DNA of 64,000 nt, taken from the NCBI GenBank assembly GCA_030490835.1, contig CM059975.1, positions 4,553,579-4,617,578 of the forward strand, written 5' to 3'. The notes under the pieces are model-generated. The model did not search any database and was not told the origin of the DNA. It saw only the letters and a list, made by a program, of their open reading frames with translations. This document shows, one piece after another, positions 11,801 through 21,994 of the stretch. The DNA is from Annona cherimola (Eukaryota; Streptophyta; Magnoliopsida; Magnoliales; Annonaceae). Each line of letters opens with the position of its first letter. The stretch's first letter is position 1. The position numbers were made by a program, and so were the translations under genes.

Positions 11801-12789
11801 TGGAACTCAGGTTTGAATGTGCAGCAGGAAAGGATTAATAAAAATCAGCCATTAACCTCTTTCACTAATATATCCCATTCAAAATTTCAAACATGACAGA
11901 GGCTCAGGGCACTGGATCAAAGCAGATCCTAACGGCCAAAGAGACTGACAAATTCGAAAAGTTGAATTTGTAGCATCGGCTGTGTTGGCGTGATCATAGT
12001 ACAGACCCAAACAGGCACGCAGTGAAATTGCATGGCCATAATCTGTTGTATAACTCAGAACAGTCCAGGGAAAGCTCATTAACATGTGACCATAAAACAA
12101 GATAGCCGATGGAGAGATCCTCATGGAGGCAACGGCCATGTGGCTAGTAATGGACTGTTGAAAACAAGAACAAGGAATGTACCTTCAAGAAAGCTCGGCC
12201 ATCCTATGCATACGAAATAGCAAGAAAAATTGGTTGCAACAAATATAAAATTCCAATTGCAACTTTACTTCCCACAGTTTTGATAGTGCGACACTATTCA
12301 GATCATATCATTAATTCCAAAAGCAACAGAAGATTATCCTATTTCCTATGTACAATCCAACCGCAGGCACTCCCCTGCTTCATGAACAACCCCTTGCCCT
12401 TCGACCAAAACCTACACCGTTAACCACTGAAACCCTCCTCTCCACGTAGAAAGATCATTCTCCATCCTATCTTTTAGTGGACATTGACCAAAATCCACAG
12501 GCCATTACCTCCTCTCAACAAATCAAACACCCTAGTCACAGCCCTAAGTCCTGGACAATTTCGATCACCGGAACTGTTAATTGCTGAGTCAAAATACCAA
12601 AGATCCAGTATGCCAACCGGGACAACCATCGCGCTGCGACAAAAAAAAGTAATTGAAGAAAAAAGCCATTTCCCGAAGTATGGTTCAACAGTTTAAATCA
12701 TGGACGTGAAACAGAAAAGACATAACAAAATCGCAAAAATAAAAACCTAGGCGTACCTTCATTTTGTGGAGGATTTCCCTTCCGGTCAT
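8883..12789 (-). CDS. Protein phosphatase 2C (PPM family, PIA1/WIN2/PAPP2C-like)
   Basis: Five exons on the - strand join in frame into 284 residues: 12757-12789, 10795-11046, 9879-10155, 9111-9265 and 8883-9020, all with GT-AG borders. The start MTGREILHKMK sits in a short first exon. PP2Cs are Mn/Mg-dependent Ser/Thr phosphatases, and the metal-binding elements are all present: MED at 50-52, FDGH at 72-75, VGDSRAV at 147-153, ARAFGD at 200-205, ASDGLW at 233-238 and KDDIS at 273-277. Length and motif wording match the small plant clade containing Arabidopsis PIA1, WIN2 and PAPP2C (about 280 aa), linked to defence and light signalling. No targeting signal or membrane segment is seen, so a cytosolic or nuclear enzyme is expected. 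Which family member it is cannot be decided here. The gene looks intact and functional. Introns 1 and 2 contain local duplications (listed separately). Confidence 0.95.
10215..10627. repeat. Tandem duplication in PP2C intron 2
   Basis: Two diverged copies, about 10226-10387 and 10406-10627, share 'gggatgctattcacatgaat', 'gatgcaatgatccatgtaac', 'caattgttcgttttc' or 'caattgttcgttttgc', and 'ggattccattgctaaaatga'. The second copy carries about 45 extra bases in its middle. Both lie entirely inside the intron between exons 2 and 3, so the coding sequence is unaffected. Confidence 0.8.
11561..11728. repeat. Tandem duplication of about 85 bp in PP2C intron 1
   Basis: Copy 1 (about 11561-11646) and copy 2 (about 11650-11728) both read 'gccagcagaaa', then 'ggagaaaaatgagaaa', then 'aaagaaaat' and 'aacatatctgaa' or 'aaaatatctgaa'. 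They lie in the intron between exons 1 and 2. Confidence 0.75.
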
Positions 12790-13300
12790 GGCTGCTTCTG
12801 CCTTCTTTTTATATGGAAACGAGTGGAGAGGATCGCGATCCGAAGACGCCTCTGTCGGAACTCGGAACTCGGAACTCGGACGTACAGGTTCGCAAACGGA
12901 AGAGAGACAAGTGTAAGAAAGATTAGATACGTGGCTTTCAGACTTTGTCTTAAGGGGAAAAAATACCTATATAGAAATCCAAATTTTTATTATTATTATT
13001 TTTTTTCTGTCTTGCTACACGCAGGATCAAATCGCCGAAAAGCTCGAATACGTGGCCGCACTCGGATTGCGATGAGCGAAGCGTTCCATTTCCATAATTC
13101 AGCCAGCGGAGGCCTCGCTATAAAACGCGTTCATACCGTTCTGCGCTTTATTCGGGGACGAAAATGCCCTCGACTTTCCCGGACTGGAGACTCAAGTCTC
13201 AACGGACAACCCATGCCCTTTTGCCACACTGACGGCTTTTCGACACGTGTATACAGATCGTCAATCTCGCCGGCCCATCAGGCCATCACACTAGATTTTT
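12790..13300 (-). promoter_or_regulatory. Upstream region of the PP2C gene
   Basis: This is the 5' flank of the phosphatase. A tatata string at 12968-12973, about 180 bases upstream of the start codon, is a possible TATA element for - strand transcription. On the + strand a CTATAAAAC string at 13118-13126 sits in a GC-richer block with no gene downstream. Three direct copies of ggaactcgg lie at about 12858-12884. The long + strand open frame over this stretch (12766-13302) is antisense to exon 1 and is not supported as a gene. Confidence 0.4.
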
Positions 13301-15426
13301 GAATTTGCAAGGGCCGTTAGCTAGTATACGGTAACTTTCATGTTGAAAAGTGTGAAATGGTGCCTTATGGTGCAGGTAAAGTGTGAATAAATGAATAAGA
13401 TGTACATTGACAATAACAAAAATTATATTGAAAATAAGTAAAGTTATATTAAAAATTAAAAAGGTTGCCTTAGAGATTGAGAAATTATTTTGGAAATAGT
13501 AATACAAATTTAATTCAAGAATCATGTATGGTTGGAACATACTTGAATTGTACGGTAAAATGTAAAAATGAAAAAAGTAAGTCAACAAAATAGCTTAAAT
13601 GTCAAATTATTTTTTGAAAAATACATGAAGAAAGGTAAAAAATTCTCTTCCTTCCCCGTCTTTCTCATAAAATGATGCTAATTATATATTATTTAGGTAT
13701 GATTTGATCAACAATAAAGGAATAAAAACTCAGTATACCCGAAGAGAGGTAAAAGTTTTCTTTGATGCGTTTGGAAATATAGGAAAATTGTTGCAAAAAA
13801 TTTAAAAAGTGCGAGAGTAATGTGTAAGATATAGAAAATGATTCAAAGTAAATGATGATTGTATAAAAATATGTAGAAATAATTAAAAAGTATGGAATTG
13901 TATTAAAAAATATGTAGAAATGATTGTAGAGTATGATAGTTGTAATATAGAATTTTTTTTCTTATTTTAGTAAACATACCCTTATCTCATTTTTAGGCCA
14001 GATTGGAGTATAATTGTAGTTAGTAGTTAATGACATTAAAATAGGAAGATAATTTTCTTTGACATTTAGTATAATTGTAGTTAGTAGTTAATGACATTAA
14101 AAATAGGAAGATAATTTTCTTTCCCAAATGTCAAATACATTAGCAGCGTAAGTGGGATTGGAATTTTCAACCTCCAAAAAAATTTCCAATTCCACTATAA
14201 TCTCCTTTTTTTGTAATACAAAACAATCTTATTTTTCTCATTTATAATATAATTTTTCATTTTTCTAATATACACACAAACCTTTTTCATCTGTCCTCTT
14301 CGAATAATATGAGGCACTCCATTGACATTTACCTTCGATGTCCACTTTGAGATGTTAAAAGAAAAACTTGTCCACTACTTATTACTTTGATATAATTTAA
14401 AACCTTAATTACTTGCTTACTTTTTTATTATTATATTTATTCTCTACTCATGTTATATCACTCTTTTATTTTTTTTAAAAATTCAGTCGAACTGGTTTTG
14501 TTTAAGTTTTTAACATCTTTTCAAATGGATCTTTATTAAATTTGATTATTTTTTGTCTACCATGAGTGGGCTTAAGCTTGTCTCGAGGGCAAAGTGGGTT
14601 AAAGTTCGATTAGGCAACTTTTCACTTAGGTCAGACCATTGTAATTTTTTTTTCTTTTTTGCAAACAAAATCACCAAGATGAAGAATTTTCGCACCGAAC
14701 ATATTTTCGGGCTTACAAAACTCTAGCGATCTTTCACGGTTGCCGGGGGACCCAGTTAGATATTAATCATGTAACATTTGATAAATTTTAAATTTATTTA
14801 ATATTTCGTTTTAATTTTGAAAATTAATTTTTTTATTTTCAAAAATAAAAAATAACAAATAAATTCAAAATATTGCCTAATTTCATAAAATGAAAGATTT
14901 AAGTGAAGCCCGCATATTTATTAAAATTTTATAGAGAATAATTTTCCAGTTGCCCGTAGAGCACCCAAATTATCCCTTTGCAAAATTATTTTAAAAAAGA
15001 GGTATATGCATATATCTTTTTTTTGAAAAAAAAAAATTTCATCACTACTGTAGGAAACTGAGGATTTATTCAGCAATGCAGTTTGCCCTGCTTAATCTGC
15101 TGAGAAAATGTAAAGAGTCTTCCACTGTTTGAAGAAAGTTGACTCAGCTTATCCATTCAGCTTGAATTAAAGTTACATAAATTAAGGGCAGAAACATTGT
15201 CACCACTTGGATAGCTTATCCTTTCTAATCGTACTTTTAAGGCAATTTGAGCGTATAGGATTCTGCGCACGATGCTTTTTGCTCTCACCGTGTGGTCAAA
15301 CGGAGCCAGAGACTAAATCTTCTGCGACGATAATTCTACTGTTTTCCTGGCGTTTGTGGTGAGCGCATCTGCCGAAGTGTCCTGAAGTTCAAATACCAAG
15401 AACCAGGGATCCGGCGAGTCAGTGCT
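13301..15426. other. AT-rich intergenic DNA with a MITE relic and a 61-bp tandem duplication
   Basis: No gene is supported. A diverged family A MITE lies at about 13745-13982 (ends 'gatgcgtttgg' and 'gtaaacataccctta'). Directly after it, a 61-bp unit starting 'agtataattgtagttagtag' occurs twice, at about 14007 and 14068. Further short frames are low-complexity. Confidence 0.5.
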
Positions 15427-15705
15427 GGTTGTGTTCGAAAATATATAAAACTTTTGTTGAATAATTTTGGAGAGTAAAAATTGTTGATGTGATATGATAG
15501 GGGTAATGATGAGGAGTAAAGAAGATAAAGTTAAAATAGATAGGTTAGTTGTGTGAGTAGTTGTATAGAAATGATTAAAAAGTATGATAGTTGTGTAGTA
15601 AATATAAAAAAATAATTAAAAAATATTATAATTATGAAAAGTGAAAAATTTTATATTTAAAAATTTTAACTTGACATTTCCTGTACATTGACAAACACAC
15701 CGATA
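15427..15705. mobile_element. Tourist-like MITE, family A copy
   Basis: The internal wording 'gatgtgatatgatagg', 'aatgatgaggagtaaag', 'ataggttagttgtgtgag' and 'tgtatagaaatgattaaaa' is shared almost word for word with the copy at 17333-17623. The right end 'gacaaacacacc' is preserved and the left end is eroded. It is non-coding. Confidence 0.7.
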
Positions 15706-16315
15706 AATTCCAAAGACGTGAAATGTGAGTTGTAGATGAGGCCATTCTTAAATTGGAGGATCTAGTGCCGGGAACGCATTGACTTTCCTCCTTCCGCGTG
15801 ATCCCGCCATCAACTTGACACAGCTCATCCTCATCTAACCATATCCCACTTCATTTGCACGTCGGCGCAGCCATGGAACAGCATCGACATCAAATCAGTC
15901 TCCTTATCCCATTCAAATGGCATTGTGAATCAGCTGAAACAATTCCAATGGACTCCACCACAGGCATGAATCGAAGCTGTAACATAAAATTACTCTTGAC
16001 TAGCAGACGGTTGCTCGCCAGCGATGCAACTCTGGATCGTGAAATTCGAATTCACCTTAATTCTAACTCAAATCTTGTTATAAAATGTAAAACTTAATCT
16101 TAACTTTAATTTTGTTTATAAAACTTAAATTTTAACCCTGTTCATTTTCGTTTAAGTTAACCATAATAAGTTTAAAATTTTATATGAAAATATAATAATA
16201 AAAAACCCATGTAAGCACTAAGCACATATAATAATACATACATATTTGATAAAAAGCTAATAAATATAAAGATAAATAATATAAATATAAATGCGGGGTT
16301 GACCGAGTGCATTCA
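15706..16315. other. Intergenic DNA, no gene seen
   Basis: An 80-codon open frame at 15855-16097 has no recognisable motif, and I do not call it a gene. The remainder is AT-rich. Confidence 0.4.
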
Positions 16316-16640
16316 GTCTTAGTACAGGGTGCATTTCACTAATTTTTAATTTTTTAAAATTTTTTTATACAATTGCTAATCTAGGTGTATTATGTATTAA
16401 TTTTTACCCTTTTGATACTGTTAGATTTTTTTGATTTTTTAAAAATGTCATTATTTGATTTTTTAAAAATGTCATTAATTTTAAAAAATAAAATATTTAA
16501 AAATCTCCAAAATTGGTAAAAATTGATATATGTGTTAAATACATCTAAATTAATAATTATATAAAAAATTCAAAAAATGTAAAAAATGTGTTTTTGCACC
16601 CAAGTGCACTGAAGCTAAGTGTACCCGAGTGTACTGTATC
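16316..16640. repeat. Foldback (long inverted repeat) element, family C
   Basis: The two halves are imperfect inverted copies: 'ttgctaatctaggtgtatta' on the left pairs with 'taaatacatctaaattaataa' on the right, and 'gggtgcatttcac' pairs approximately with 'gcacccaagtgcac'. A 25-bp direct duplication (gattttttaaaaatgtcatt) lies in the middle. The structure matches other foldbacks in this window at 19995-20275, 43865-44174, 56760-57045 and 58800-59100. Confidence 0.65.
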
Positions 16641-16764
16641 ATGATCCATATAAATATAGATGTAAATAAAAATAATATGATTCATCTATAATATAATTTT
16701 AATATCACAAAAACGTACTCAAACGTAAACATAAATGATATGAAATATATAAATATTTTATATT

Positions 16765-17270
16765 AAATATAAGGGTAAATTCCTTATATACCTACTAATA
16801 TTACCCTAATTCGACTTATATCCATAAATTGTAAAAAATCTCTCGTACCCACGAACTTTCATCTTAATTCCACTTATACCTACACCATTAGTGATCCGTT
16901 AAAAAGACTGTTAACCTTTCGAAAAATGGCAAATATGCTCATGCCTAATTACGATTTTATAGCTAAAAATTCATTTTATAATGAAATTTTAGTAATTTTA
17001 TAAACCGTAAAATCATATATTATTTAAATATGAATCTTTAATTTTAAGCAACACAACCTTAAATTATATTAGAGCTTAGGTACATTCGTTGTTTTATAGG
17101 GGGCTTACAGCTCATTTAACGGATTCCTAACGGTGTAGTTATATGTGGAATTAGCATAAAAATTTGTAGGTAGAAAAGGAATTTTTGAGAATTTATGAGT
17201 ATAAATGGAATTAAAGATAAAATTCATAAATACACGTGGAATTTGCTTTAAACATAAGTACGAGAATTTG
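16765..17270. mobile_element. Long-TIR non-autonomous element, family E
   Basis: The left end ('gggtaaattccttatat', 'cttaattccacttatac') and right end ('gtataaatggaattaaag', 'acacgtggaatttgc') form an imperfect inverted repeat of more than 100 bp around an AT-rich core. The internal segments 'tagtgatccgttaaaa' and 'acggattcctaacggtg' also pair. A second copy is at 21344-21840. No transposase is encoded. Confidence 0.6.
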
Positions 17271-17332
17271 GGCTTGAGTTTACTATTTTACATGAATTAT
17301 AACCTTAATTTTACTTTCAAATCAGATTCCTA

Positions 17333-17623
17333 GGGTGTGTTTGGTTGGAGGTAAAACTTTCGATGAAAAGTTTTTGGAGTAGAAGTTGTCAAATCAATAG
17401 AAAGGAATGTGATATAATAGGAGTAATGATGAGGAGTAAAGAGAATAAAGTTAAAATAGATAGGTTAGTTGTATGGGTAGTTGTGTAGAAATGATTAAAA
17501 AGTAGGGTAGTTTGTATAGAAAAATGTGAAAAAATAATTAAAAAATAGAATAATTATGGAGAGTGAAAAGTTTTAAATTGAAAAGTTTTAGTTGATACTT
17601 TTTTGCCCTAAACAAACACACCC
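17333..17623. mobile_element. Tourist-like MITE, family A, full copy
   Basis: This 291-bp element begins GGGTGTGTTTGG and ends CAAACACACCC, with CTA on both sides (17330-17332 and 17624-17626). Three-base duplications and such termini are typical of PIF/Harbinger-derived Tourist-like MITEs. It is the least damaged copy in its orientation. Confidence 0.78.
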
Positions 17624-17626
17624 CTA

Positions 17627-19994
17627 GAGTTCGGCTTTAAAAAGTAAACCTTAAAATTGATTTTTCTGTTGTTGCTGCTCCACCAAAAAAAAAAAAAAAA
17701 ACCTAGTGAAACGAATTGATTTTTTGTTGGCTTAAATGGGCCGACCTCGTGCTCATGCGGGCGCTAAGTTGCACCGCCACTCCTTGCTCAGACTACGGAA
17801 AGTAGAACATGTGAACAGAAGAAAGGGGAAAAAGGAAAATCTACAAGGACAGCAGCTATTTATTTGGCTCAAGTCCCACACCATGTATCCATCAAAAAAA
17901 AAAAAAAGTCCCATGCCATGTAGAAATTCCATGTGGCTTCTTGCCTCTACGCTCCAATGGGCAATCCGTGTATGGATAGAAGCATCTTTCCATTCTTTGG
18001 CAGCGTCGGAGTTTTGGGTGTCATGCCGACAATAACCTGTGGCTATTGACCTCCATTACGTAGCAGGAAACGAGTCTGCAATTATCACAACCAGAAATTG
18101 AAGATTAGTCTATTGAACATGGGAAAGATGAAACTGACAACCACACGCGATCCATATATACATGGAGACAGAGGATCTAAATGATGTGAATGGATACCGG
18201 AGAAATGCTGTATAAATATTTTATCATTCTTGAGAAGGCAGAACAAGCTCAAGAACTTTATGAATGGAACCGGTTGTTCAATTGTAAGGCATCTTAAAAG
18301 AATTGTCTAAGCATGTTTGGTGTTAAAGACAGAGATGTCAAAGTTAGCTAACACGGACTTGCGATTGCAAATGTGGCCTAGTATTGAGTACCCGGGTATG
18401 ACCGGGTTAACCCCAAGATGAAACATGGCTCGGTTTCAGCCAGTTTGAACTAATAAATCACTAAGTTGACCTACGTTGCCATGACCGTAAACCATGGATG
18501 TAGGAAATATACATGAAGGGTATACGAACTTCAATGATGTCTACACCAAAACCCAAAGGAACGAGGCATTCAATGGAATAAGGAAAAAAGGAAGCGGCCT
18601 GAGCCGACTCCGAAGGGCTTCTGGCAATCCGAAAGTTTTCTGGGCTTGGTGTTAGGGTCGTCATGGCTGTTGCCAGAGCTGCTTGTCATGAGAATTCAAA
18701 AAGCCTTCATTGAACCGGCATTGAATTGACTAGCATTAGATGGTTATGTCTACAATATTTTTCCTGATTGCATGTCAAAATGTTGACCGTCAGCTGCTAA
18801 AGCAGCAGGAATCTTTGCTTTAGCTCTAGAATCGTCAGAATCAGGCTCCATGAGTTGTCACCTAAGAACAAGTATCAGCCATAAAGTAACTGATTGAATT
18901 CATAATTTTCTCACAATCCAAACTTATCAAATTTTCAAGAGGCTGTATTCGTTATTAATTTTTCCCCCTCTCTGCTTTTTATTATCTGTCCTCTGAAAAA
19001 AATTTTGGAATAGCCTTTGCTTTTCAACCCCAAAAGTTTATGTTCTCTCTCAATCAAGTACTCAAAAGTGATAAATTTTCTTTTTTAAAAAAATAAAATA
19101 AAATAAAATTTGTTAACACTGAGTGGTTTGATGTCAGCGTGACTGAGTGAGGTAACAGTTTCGGTTTTAGACAGGACAAAATAGTCTTCATGTGTATTAG
19201 AAAAATAAGTGCACATAGTAGCTCACTAGCTTGCGTGCCACATGCAAGGGTTTGACCCTTCCCTCCTCAAATGTTTTTTTTTTTTTTTTAAAAAAAAAAA
19301 AAATAGTAAAACTCGAATTGAATCTTAATCAATTTTTGAGATTTCAAATACCATGCAGGGCAAAGCAGGAACATTCAACATGGCTAAAAAATCAGAGAAT
19401 ATTGTGTAAAACTCCCATCGGCAAATATCATTATGCAGAACAGTTTAAAATCAAGTGAACATAAATCAATAGAAATGCATATGACATGGTGAAGAAGCTA
19501 CAGACCCGTGAGTTCTAAAAGCATCCTGATATCCCAGAATTTGAGTGTCGGACAGGTCCCCAATAACATAGAAAAAGCCGTAGTCGTAAATGAGTAAACA
19601 TCATTAGTACACGCTTTGGAAAGTCAAACCGCCCCACAACCTTTGCAACTAGTTTTTTGCAACTAACAGTTCAAATGTAGCAACGTGCAAATGGTCGTCA
19701 GTGTTCTCGTGCAGGTTACTCAAGGCAACGTAATGCAAAAGGGCATCCACCAGGTGGGGCCAGTGCTTGGATTGTTCCACAAATCAAGCTGGTCCAATCA
19801 TCATCAAATTAAACTCGTGCACATGGAATGTGGCTGATAATCCCATAGGCGTAACTTGGGTAGGACACCTATTGTACTAGCCTAACACTAATTTAAGTAT
19901 AGTAGGAAAAATTATTTGTGGGTACAGTTAAGGGTATAGAATTTTATTCATCCTCCCAACTAAGATAGGATAGGGTATATAACTTGGCTTTTTG
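17627..19994. other. Intergenic DNA, no gene supported
   Basis: This 2.4-kb stretch is less AT-rich than its surroundings but contains no coding frame I can assign. Open frames at 17736-18035 (+) and 18461-18664 (-) have no family motif and no convincing splice partners. A poly-T/poly-A junction lies at 19275-19303. It may hold old retroposon debris or a non-coding transcript. Confidence 0.4.
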
Positions 19995-20275
19995 ATCATT
20001 TCAGATTGGTCCAAAAATATATATTTTTTATTTTTTCAAACTTTTTTTTATAAATATGTTAATCTAGTTATATTAAATCTGTATTTATAAATACAAAATA
20101 AATATATACACATAATAAAAAATGGTAAAAATTAGATTAACATTTATTTTTGATATGTGTATATATTTATTTTGTATTTTTAAATACAGATTTAATATAA
20201 CTAGATTAACATTTTATAAAAAAATATTTGAAAAATATAAAAAAATACATTTTTGGACCGGTTCGTCTAACAAGA
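19995..20275. repeat. Foldback element, family C, nearly palindromic
   Basis: The left arm ('gttaatctagttatattaaa') and right arm ('taatataactagattaac') are near-perfect inverted copies. The outer segments 'ggtccaaaaatatatatttt' and 'aaatacatttttggacc' also pair, giving arms of about 120-130 bp around a short AT-rich loop. Confidence 0.8.
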
Positions 20276-20394
20276 TCACAACTCTATAACTTGGATACTC
20301 CAAACCAACAAGTGTGGATACCCTGTTAAGTAGGTAACATACATATTAGAGTTTTGATCAAGTATATTTAAATGTGCCGTAAGTTAATGTACGT

Positions 20395-20635
20395 TTAGTT
20401 CAAAATAGACCTAGTATAATCATAACATTATAATATACTTCATCTATTGTATTTAAAATTAGTTATTTTATTAGCATACTAATTTTTATCCAAATTAAAT
20501 ATGTGTATAAACCTGATTGGAAACATTTTGATGTAAATAACAATTTTGAAGTTATTTTTTGAATACATAAATTATCTAAGACATAATTTATATATGAATA
20601 AATAATTGTGTAAAGTATGAATGTAAATATCTCTA
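20395..20635. repeat. Family B repeat
   Basis: The wording 'ataatcataacattataata', 'gtatttaaaattagttattt', 'gatgtaaataacaattttga' and 'aaattatctaagacataatt' matches the copies at 42205-42440 and in the cluster at 49020-50525. It is non-coding and lies just left of two family A MITEs. Confidence 0.65.
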
Positions 20636-20639
20636 TATG

Positions 20640-20872
20640 CGGGGTTTGTTTATACCAAAAAATTTGGAATTAAAATTTTTCATTCTCTACAATTACTCTA
20701 TTTTTTATTTTTTAATTTTTTTCTATACAACTATCCATGCATCTAACCTGTTTAGTTTAACTTTGTTTACTTTACTCTGCATCATTATTCCTTTCATTCA
20801 TATAATTTTCTCTCATTTTAAAAATTTTTAGATTAAAAGTTTTATCACTTTCTAAAACACACACATATTATA
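20640..20872. mobile_element. Tourist-like MITE, family A copy
   Basis: This copy has the pyrimidine strand on + ('ttcattctctacaattactc', 'tctatacaactatccatgc', 'tctaaaacacacaca'). The left terminus 'gcggggtttgtttat' is a damaged GGGTGTGTTTGG. Confidence 0.65.
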
Positions 20873-20929
20873 CCAATATAAGGTTATACTATTGCATATA
20901 TGTATTCTAAATGAGAAAAGAAATTTATG

Positions 20930-21214
20930 ATGCATTTAAGAAGTGATGAAATTGATAGATGAAAAGTTTTGGGTGTAAAAGTTTTTAAAATAATATAAAA
21001 TAATGCGATATAATATGATAAGGAATAAAGAGAAAAAAAGTTAAGATAGATAGGTTAGTTGTACGGGTATTTGTGTAAAAAAAATAAAAAGTATGGTAGT
21101 TGTATATGGAGATATAAAAAAAATTAAAAATAGAATAGTTATGGAGAACAAAAATTTTATATTAAAAAATTTTAATTTGAAAAGTTATGTGTGTATCCAA
21201 ATTCACCCTTAGAA
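20930..21214. mobile_element. Tourist-like MITE, family A copy, opposite orientation
   Basis: This copy is inverted relative to the neighbour at 20640-20872. Its core reads 'gataggttagttgtacggg' and 'atggtagttgtatatgg', and it ends 'ccaaattcaccctta'. The pair forms a large, imperfect inverted repeat. Confidence 0.65.
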
Positions 21215-21343
21215 AAAAATAAAACTACCACTAGTTAGCATATATTTGTTTTAATCTACATGATTATATGTTGTTTTGTTAGTATTGTTAATGTCCGACA
21301 AGGTTTAAAATATAAAGGAAAGTATATAAGATTTAAAAATATA

Positions 21344-21840
21344 AATTGGCCAAATCTCATATATGCTCACAAAGTTTATCTTTAATTCCACTTATACTCA
21401 TAAATTTTCAAAAATTTCACATACACCAACGTATTTTATCTAAAATTTCATTTTTGTCATAATTTCACTTATATTTATGCCGCTAAGGATCAATTAAAGG
21501 GACCATTAGCACCTTTATAAAATGACGAAAAATGTCCATCCGTGATTATGATTTTATTGTTAAAAATGTATATTTATATGAATTTTTAATATTTGTATAA
21601 CTATAAAATCACATATTATTCGAATATAATTTTTTAATTTTGAATAAATTAATTTCAAATTATATCATGAGCATATTTGTCATTTTACAGCTCTACTAAA
21701 GGCCCCTTTAACTTATTCGTATTGGCGTGGATATAAATAAAATTTTAGACAAAATAAGTAGGAATATGTAAATTTTTTAAAAATTTATAAATATAAATAA
21801 AATTAGAAATAAAATTCATAGCTATATGGAAATTTTGCCC
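21344..21840. mobile_element. Long-TIR element, family E, next to the DEG15 promoter
   Basis: This is a second copy of the element at 16765-17270 ('cacaaagtttatctttaattc', 'gatcaattaaagggacc', 'gtataactataaaatcaca', 'aaataaaattcatag'). Its right end lies about 155 bases upstream of the DEG15 start codon. Confidence 0.6.
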
Positions 21841-21994
21841 GCATAAATATGCAGACGCTCTGATGCTGTGGCCTGGCACTTCTGTAGAAGATCTAAAATG
21901 CAAAAAACCCGTGGAATTGCGAACGCGGACTGTACAATTCCGCCATCTGAGACCTCGGGTGCCTCCCTCCCTCCCTCCCTCTGAGGCTGAGCCG
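21841..21994 (+). promoter_or_regulatory. Core promoter and 5' leader region of DEG15
   Basis: A TATA-like string (cataaatatgc, about 21842-21852) lies about 145 bases upstream of the ATG at 21995, directly after the end of the family E element. A (ctcc)n pyrimidine tract at 21963-21981 precedes the start codon and is typical of plant 5' leaders. Confidence 0.4.

Noticed and set aside
12766..13302. 178-codon + strand frame
   Set aside because: It is antisense to PP2C exon 1 and its upstream region, has no motif and includes low-complexity tyrosine/phenylalanine runs.
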